From positions 1 to 5,987 of the forward strand of contig JAGPIR010000086.1 of the NCBI GenBank assembly GCA_018054915.1: a stretch of 5,987 nt of DNA, written 5' to 3'. The stretch is from Allobrachymonas sp. GTDB taxonomy: Bacteria; Pseudomonadota; Gammaproteobacteria; Burkholderiales; Burkholderiaceae_C. Made by a program: the position numbers and the translations under genes. Position 1 is the stretch's first letter. Each line of letters opens with the position of its first letter. The notes below the pieces were generated by a model. It did no database searches. It was not told where the DNA came from and worked only from the letters and a program-made list of their open reading frames with translations. Shown here one piece after another: positions 5,584 to 5,987 of the stretch.

Positions 5584-5987
5584 TCAAACTCCTGCGGGGC
5601 GGCGCATGTGCCAGTCGGTCGCCTGCTGGAAGCGGTGCGCGGTATTGAGCAGGCGGCTTTCCTGCAGGTAGTTGCCGATCAGTTGCAGGCCTACGGGCAT
5701 GCCGGCATGGCCAAGGCCCACGGGCAGGCTCATGCCGGGCAGCCCCGCCAGCGAGGCGGGCAGGGTATAGATGTCGGCCAGATAGTCGGTCAGCGGGTCT
5801 TTGTGCGCGCCGATCTCCCAGGCGACCGTGGGGGCCACCGGCCCGGCGATGACGTCGCACTGCGTGAAGGCCTGCCGGAAATCATCGGCAATCATGCGGC
5901 GGATCTGCTGGGCCTTGAGGTAGTAGGCGTCGTAGTAGCCGTGGCTTAATACATAGGTTCCCGTGAGGATGCGGCGCTTGACTTCTT
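5584..5987 (-). CDS. gatA: Amidotransferase subunit A (GatA), C-terminal part, cut by the window edge
   Basis: GatA is the amidase subunit that frees ammonia from glutamine and channels it to GatB. Only the last 133 residues are present; the 5' end, with the Ser-Ser-Lys catalytic triad region, lies beyond the window. The visible part reads EVKRRILTGTYVLSHGYYDA at the edge, then YYLKAQQIRRMIADDF, a CDVIAGPVAPTVAW stretch, TLPASLAGLPGMSLPVGLG and GMPVGLQLIGNYLQE, which are standard GatA C-terminal blocks. The gene ends in TGA at 5584-5586 and overlaps the gatB ribosome binding site. gatC presumably lies upstream, outside the window. No defect is visible in this part. Confidence 0.96.
   Translation of the reverse strand, partial: EVKRRILTGTYVLSHGYYDAYYLKAQQIRRMIADDFRQAFTQCDVIAGPVAPTVAWEIGAHKDPLTDYLADIYTLPASLAGLPGMSLPVGLGHAGMPVGLQLIGNYLQESRLLNTAHRFQQATDWHMRRPAGV
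5589..5593 (-). promoter_or_regulatory. Ribosome binding site of gatB inside the gatA end
   Basis: On the - strand AGGAG ends 7 bases before the gatB ATG and lies within the last codons of gatA. With stop and start two bases apart, this points to translational coupling of the two subunits and fixes the gatB start at 5581. Confidence 0.85.

Noticed and set aside
4613..5671. A 352-codon open frame on the + strand
   Set aside because: It is antisense to gatB and the gatA end, whose products match their families throughout. Long opposite-strand frames are expected in GC-rich genes, and its translation shows no recognisable motif.

Overview
The window looks like ordinary chromosomal DNA from a Gram-negative betaproteobacterium, most likely order Burkholderiales and perhaps family Alcaligenaceae. 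The grounds are GC-rich coding sequence, a lipid A kinase gene (so an outer membrane with LPS), an exbB-exbD-lpxK cluster of the kind common in Burkholderiales, a GatCAB amidotransferase operon, and a tRNA-Asn of typical betaproteobacterial form. The genus assignment is inference; nothing in the window fixes it.

Layout. Bases 1-166 are a leader with a plausible sigma70 promoter. Three genes follow on the + strand: exbB (167-796), exbD (830-1240) and lpxK (1294-2364). The first two encode a proton-driven inner-membrane energiser and the third the lipid A 4'-kinase. apbC (2402-3535, - strand), an Fe-S cluster carrier ATPase, converges on lpxK with only 37 bases between them. A 169-base AT-rich spacer separates apbC from a divergent tRNA-Asn(GUU) gene (3705-3780), which has a strong extended -10 promoter and a strong intrinsic terminator. 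After a 200-base gene-free spacer comes gatB (4025-5581, - strand), preceded by the 3' end of gatA (5584 to the window edge). gatA and gatB are two bases apart and look translationally coupled.

How the genes relate. tRNA-Asn and GatAB belong to one pathway: where there is no asparaginyl-tRNA synthetase, GatCAB amidates Asp-tRNA(Asn) to Asn-tRNA(Asn). The tRNA here carries the U1-A72 pair that bacterial GatCAB is known to read. ExbBD and LpxK are both envelope functions, but their operon linkage does not show a shared mechanism.

No undescribed system is evident. The most notable anomaly is inside gatB. A sharply bounded AT-rich patch (about 4325-4653) with codons foreign to its flanks coincides with a helical domain that appears about 30 residues longer than usual. 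This suggests recombination with a distant gatB allele. I saw no CRISPR array, insertion sequence, prophage gene or attachment site.
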